Source: an uncultured Alistipes sp. (GTDB lineage: Bacteria > Bacteroidota > Bacteroidia > Bacteroidales > Rikenellaceae). Taken from it: a stretch of 64,000 nt of DNA. This document shows, in pieces, positions 61,147-64,000 of this stretch; the stretch's first letter is position 1, and each line of letters starts with the position of its first letter. The notes under the pieces are model-generated. The model was not told the origin of the DNA. It searched no databases and worked only from the letters and a program-made list of their open reading frames with translations. The position numbers and the translations under genes are program-made. Location: positions 62,001-126,000 of the forward strand of contig CALUNE010000002.1 of the NCBI GenBank assembly GCA_944321945.1, written 5' to 3'.

Positions 61147-61725
61147 TTACAGGCCTTTGCCGATTTCGATAAAGACGGCCAGGATCAGGATGAGTTTCCG
61201 CAGTTCGGCGAGGGCTTCGTGGATGTGGTATTCGACGGTCTTCTGCGAGATGCCGAGGCGGAGGGCGATCTCCTGGTAGGACACTCCTTCGAAACGGCTC
61301 ATGCGGAAGACGTTGCGGCGTTGGGGCGGCATCTTTTCGATGGCCATGTCGATCAGCAGCAGCAGTTCCTGCCGGTCGATCTGTTCGACGAGGTCGTTGG
61401 AGACGATCTCCCGCAGATCCTTCGGAGCGGCGCTTTGCCGGTAACGGGCATCGACCGCCTTGTGTTCGAAGCGGTCGAAGACGGCGTTTTTGGTCATCCG
61501 GAAGAGGTAGTTGCGCACCGAACGGACTTGTTGCAGCGATTCGCGGCTCTCCCAGAGTTTCAGGAAGAGGTCGTGGGCGAGATCTTCGGCTTCGGACCGG
61601 TCCTTGAGCATGCAGCAGGCGAAGGCCTCCACGCGCGGAACGTATCGCGTGTAGAGGGCATCGAAGGCGCGGCTGTCACCTTGGATGAGATTTTGCAGCA
61701 GCGTTTCGTCCGTAGGGGGCGTCAT
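61147..61725 (-). CDS. RNA polymerase ECF sigma factor (sigma-70 family)
   Basis: A 192-residue ECF sigma factor. Region 2 shows DALYTRYVPRVEAFA and AEDLAHDLFLKLWE; region 4 shows PPQRRNVFRMSRFEGVSYQE and SQKTVEYHIHEALAEL. The start at 61725 (MTPPTDETLL) gives the typical length. It heads a sigma/anti-sigma/SusCD unit and has a standard housekeeping promoter upstream. Confidence 0.95.
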   Translation of the reverse strand: MTPPTDETLLQNLIQGDSRAFDALYTRYVPRVEAFACCMLKDRSEAEDLAHDLFLKLWESRESLQQVRSVRNYLFRMTKNAVFDRFEHKAVDARYRQSAAPKDLREIVSNDLVEQIDRQELLLLIDMAIEKMPPQRRNVFRMSRFEGVSYQEIALRLGISQKTVEYHIHEALAELRKLILILAVFIEIGKGL

Positions 61726-61833
61726 GGAGGAACAGCGGGTTAAAACGATCTCATTATGCAGAGCCGCTCCATCTTTTTTCGGCCCGGCAATGCCGTGCAG
61801 CGTACAGACGGATGACGGTCGATTCGGATGCGG

Positions 61834-61865
61834 CAAAACTAACCATAAATTTTTGAATGTGCAAA
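61834..61865 (-). promoter_or_regulatory. Promoter of the ECF sigma gene
   Basis: On the minus strand TTTG (61862-61865), a 20-bp spacer and TAGTTTTG (61834-61841) match the consensus. The leader to the ATG at 61725 would be about 100 nt. Confidence 0.75.
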
Positions 61866-62027
61866 AATCTCGGGTTCAGCACCTCCTCCGCAGCGTTTTG
61901 TCATCGAATTGTCACACGGCCTCTTTGCGGGCCGGATCCCGGACGCGGGTTGGGTGCCGTGCAGGCTTCCGGACAAAAACTTCGGAACGGGAGGGCGTTT
62001 TCCGGCCGATTTTCGTATATTTACCGC

Positions 62028-63170
62028 ATGAAAATCACGATTGTGGGACCCGCCCACCCGTATCGGGGCGGATTGGCATCCATTCTGGAGATTCTGGCGC
62101 GGACGTTCCAGCGCCGGGGGGCCGAAGTCGACCTGCTGACCTTCACGCTGCAGTATCCGTCGCTGCTCTTCCCGGGGGAGAGCCAGACCGTCACGACGCC
62201 TGCTCCGGCGGATCTGCACATCACACGCTGCGTCAATACGGTGAATCCCTTCAACTGGCTGCGGGTCGGCCGGCACATCTGCCGTCAGAGGCCCGATTTC
62301 GTGCTGATGAAGTACTGGACGCCCTTCATGGCGCCCTGTTTCGGAACCATCGCGCGGCTGGCCCGCCGCAATGGCCATACCCGGGTGCTGTGCCAGATCG
62401 ACAACGTCGAGCCCCACGAACACCACATGATCGACCGTCCCTGCAACCGCTATTTTCTGCGCTCGGTCGACGGATTCATCTACATGTCCGAACAGGTTCA
62501 TCGCGAACTGGAGGCCTATACCACGGTTCCGGCGCTGTTTTCGCCCCATCCGCTGTTCGAGAACTTCGGCGAACGTGTCGAACGTACGGAGGCATGCGTG
62601 CGTCTGGGTCTGAATCCCGCACTGCGTTATGTGCTCTTCTTCGGGTTGATCCGCGACTACAAGGGGCTCGATCTGCTGCTTGAGGCGTGGGCGCAACTGC
62701 GCCGGGAGGGGCGGACCGAGGGCCGTCGGCTGATCGTGGCCGGCGAATTCTACACCTCGAAGGAGCCCTATCTGCGGCAGATTGCGGACCACGGCCTGCA
62801 AGAGGAGGTGCTCTTGCACGATCGGTTCGTGCCCGACGCCGAGGTCAAATACTACTTTTCGGCGGCGGATTTCGTCGTGCAGCCCTACAAGACGGCCACG
62901 CAGAGCGGTGTGACGCAGATTGCCTACCAGTTCTGCGTGCCGATGGTGGTGACCGACGTCGGCGGACTGGCCGAAATCGTCCCGGACGGACGCGTGGGAT
63001 ACGTCTGTGCGCCGACGGTGGATGGGGTCGCCCGGGCCATCGAACGCATGTATGAGGGCGATACGCTCGAACGGTTCCGTGTGAACTGCGTCGAGGAACG
63101 TCGCCGCTTCTCGTGGGAGGAGATGTGCAACCGCATCACGGAACTCTACGGCCTCGTGGCCCGGGGGTGA
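62028..63170 (+). CDS. GT4-type glycosyltransferase
   Basis: A 380-residue GT-B glycosyltransferase. The N-terminal domain starts KITIVGPAHPYRGGLASILE; the C-terminal donor domain has FFGLIRDYKGLDLLLEAW, LHDRFVPDAEVKYYFSAADF and VQPYKTATQSGVTQIAYQF, with the Glu-containing donor-binding segment as GLAEIVPDGRVGYV. The ATG at 62028 is chosen because the upstream frame has no signal or domain. It is a single gene, divergent from the ECF sigma gene; acceptor and donor are unknown. Confidence 0.9.
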   Translation: MKITIVGPAHPYRGGLASILEILARTFQRRGAEVDLLTFTLQYPSLLFPGESQTVTTPAPADLHITRCVNTVNPFNWLRVGRHICRQRPDFVLMKYWTPFMAPCFGTIARLARRNGHTRVLCQIDNVEPHEHHMIDRPCNRYFLRSVDGFIYMSEQVHRELEAYTTVPALFSPHPLFENFGERVERTEACVRLGLNPALRYVLFFGLIRDYKGLDLLLEAWAQLRREGRTEGRRLIVAGEFYTSKEPYLRQIADHGLQEEVLLHDRFVPDAEVKYYFSAADFVVQPYKTATQSGVTQIAYQFCVPMVVTDVGGLAEIVPDGRVGYVCAPTVDGVARAIERMYEGDTLERFRVNCVEERRRFSWEEMCNRITELYGLVARG

Positions 63171-63360
63171 TTCTCTGGAAGCCCTTCCCGGCTCTTGTGC
63201 GGTCTGCACGTTCGCGGCCGGTTTCGTTTGTGGCCGTCTCTGGTGTCCTCACATGCGGCATTTCCTTGTGCGCCCTCATGGGCAATCGTCCCTTGCGTCC
63301 TCAAGGGTTATACCTTTCCTTAGACCCTCTTAGGCGTCGCTCTTCCCTCCCCCTCACATG

Positions 63361-63393
63361 AAAACCCCCTGCCGGGATGAACCGGTCAGGGGG
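63361..63393 (-). terminator. Intrinsic terminator of the MFS gene
   Basis: A G+C-rich interrupted stem (63365-63374 with 63382-63393) with U4 on the minus strand. It lies about 30 bp after the MFS stop, facing the glycosyltransferase gene. Between 63171 and 63360 nothing else is seen. Confidence 0.75.
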
Positions 63394-63421
63394 CCTTCTT
63401 CATTTATCGTCGGGGTTCGGG

Positions 63422-64000
63422 CTATTTCTTGATGTTGGGCAGTTCGAGGCCGTACCCCTTCTTGCGGTCCTCGATCTTGAGGTAGAAGCTGAAGATGAAG
63501 GCCAGTACGCCGAACGAAGAGAAGATGATCATCGGTACGGTGTAACCGCCCGTAGCATCGAGGACTTCGCCGATGAGCAGCGGAACGAGGCAGAGACCGA
63601 CATTCTGGATCCAGAAGATCAGGCAGTAGGCCGAACCGAGGATCTTCGAGTCGATGATCTTCGGCACCGAGGGCCAGAGGGCGGCCGGCACGAGTGAGAA
63701 CGAGACGCCGAGCGTGACGACGAGCAGCAGCGCGAACCATTTCGACGGGAATGCCGGCAGCAGGAAGGCGAAGCTCAGGTGGCAGGCGATCATGATCACG
63801 GCACCGACCATGAGCATCGTGGCGCCCTTGCCGCGGAAGTCGAGCATGGCGCCGAGGAACGGCGTGAGGATCATGGCCAGGATCGGGAAGCAGCTGAAGA
63901 GGCGTGCGGCCGATTCGGCATCGATCTGGAGCGTCACTTCGAGGAAGTTGGGGGCGTAGCGCTGGAAGGGGAAGATGGCCGAGTAGTAGAGTACGCACAG
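63422..64000 (-). CDS. MFS transporter, 5'-truncated
   Basis: The last 192 residues of a major facilitator protein whose frame is open through the right edge (reads LCVLYYSAIFPFQRYAPNFLE before the visible GTG at 63937). Six hydrophobic helices correspond to its C-terminal half, with the loop DFRGKGATMLMVG between helices and PSVPKIIDSKILGSAYCLIFW as in Bacteroidota MFS proteins. It ends in a charged KIEDRKKGYGLELPNIKK tail. Substrate is not visible. Confidence 0.85.
   Translation of the reverse strand: MCVLYYSAIFPFQRYAPNFLEVTLQIDAESAARLFSCFPILAMILTPFLGAMLDFRGKGATMLMVGAVIMIACHLSFAFLLPAFPSKWFALLLVVTLGVSFSLVPAALWPSVPKIIDSKILGSAYCLIFWIQNVGLCLVPLLIGEVLDATGGYTVPMIIFSSFGVLAFIFSFYLKIEDRKKGYGLELPNIKK

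Noticed and set aside
1-64000. Insertion sequences, prophage, integrase or attachment sites
   Set aside because: No transposase, integrase or phage gene and no long terminal inverted repeats were seen; composition is even across the window.

Overview
The window is one continuous piece of a G+C-rich Bacteroidota chromosome, most probably Alistipes or another Rikenellaceae member. The evidence is the gene content (SusC/SusD, hybrid two-component regulator, FecR/ECF pair, DUF4199, DUF4293, DUF5689 and HU-CCDC81 proteins), the many promoters of the Bacteroidota type TTTG-N19/20-TAnnTTTG, and the lack of Shine-Dalgarno sites. Genus is an inference; no rRNA or tRNA gene was seen. Long antisense open frames are common because of base composition and were not annotated.

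Region 1 (1-6,500): end of a glycan-degradation locus, with a 5'-truncated heparinase II/III-type lyase and a hybrid two-component regulator whose receiver domain has lost key residues. Region 2 (6,500-15,700): housekeeping genes. prs, engB, a PagL-type outer-membrane deacylase and a small arginine decarboxylase lie on the minus strand. On the plus strand follow an HU-CCDC81 membrane protein, a sigma-54 activator, lptE, a TPR-like gene and secG. Region 3 (15,700-27,400): a GH3 glycosidase, the dTDP-L-rhamnose operon rmlACDB, a nucleotidyltransferase, the SRP RNA gene ffs (not an ORF, found by its structure), mltG, a YciO-family gene and three membrane/glycosyltransferase genes.

Region 4 (27,400-36,500): a five-gene plus-strand locus with an OB-fold lipoprotein, a NUC-family nuclease lipoprotein, an EEP-family nuclease/phosphodiesterase, a TonB-dependent receptor and a DUF5689 lipoprotein. 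I read it as an extracellular nucleic-acid (phosphate/nucleoside) scavenging system built like a polysaccharide utilisation locus but without SusD. Region 5 (36,900-42,300): an M16 protease, an HTH/DUF2975 pair, a membrane protein and an acyl-ACP thioesterase.

Region 6 (42,400-61,900), all on the minus strand: ECF sigma factor, FecR anti-sigma, STN-domain SusC, SusD, two EEP-family phosphodiesterases around an unknown lipoprotein, another unknown surface lipoprotein, two GH89 alpha-N-acetylglucosaminidases, a serine-type sulfatase, a glycerate kinase and a GntP permease. The two phosphodiesterases and the glycerate module make the target hard to guess; a phosphodiester- or sulfate-bearing alpha-GlcNAc glycan fits best. 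The window ends with a GT4 glycosyltransferase and a truncated MFS transporter.

A recurring oddity is that many gene-end spacers carry their own tandem repeat (periods 10, 15, 18, 33/53, 37, about 50 and 90 bp), each different from the others.
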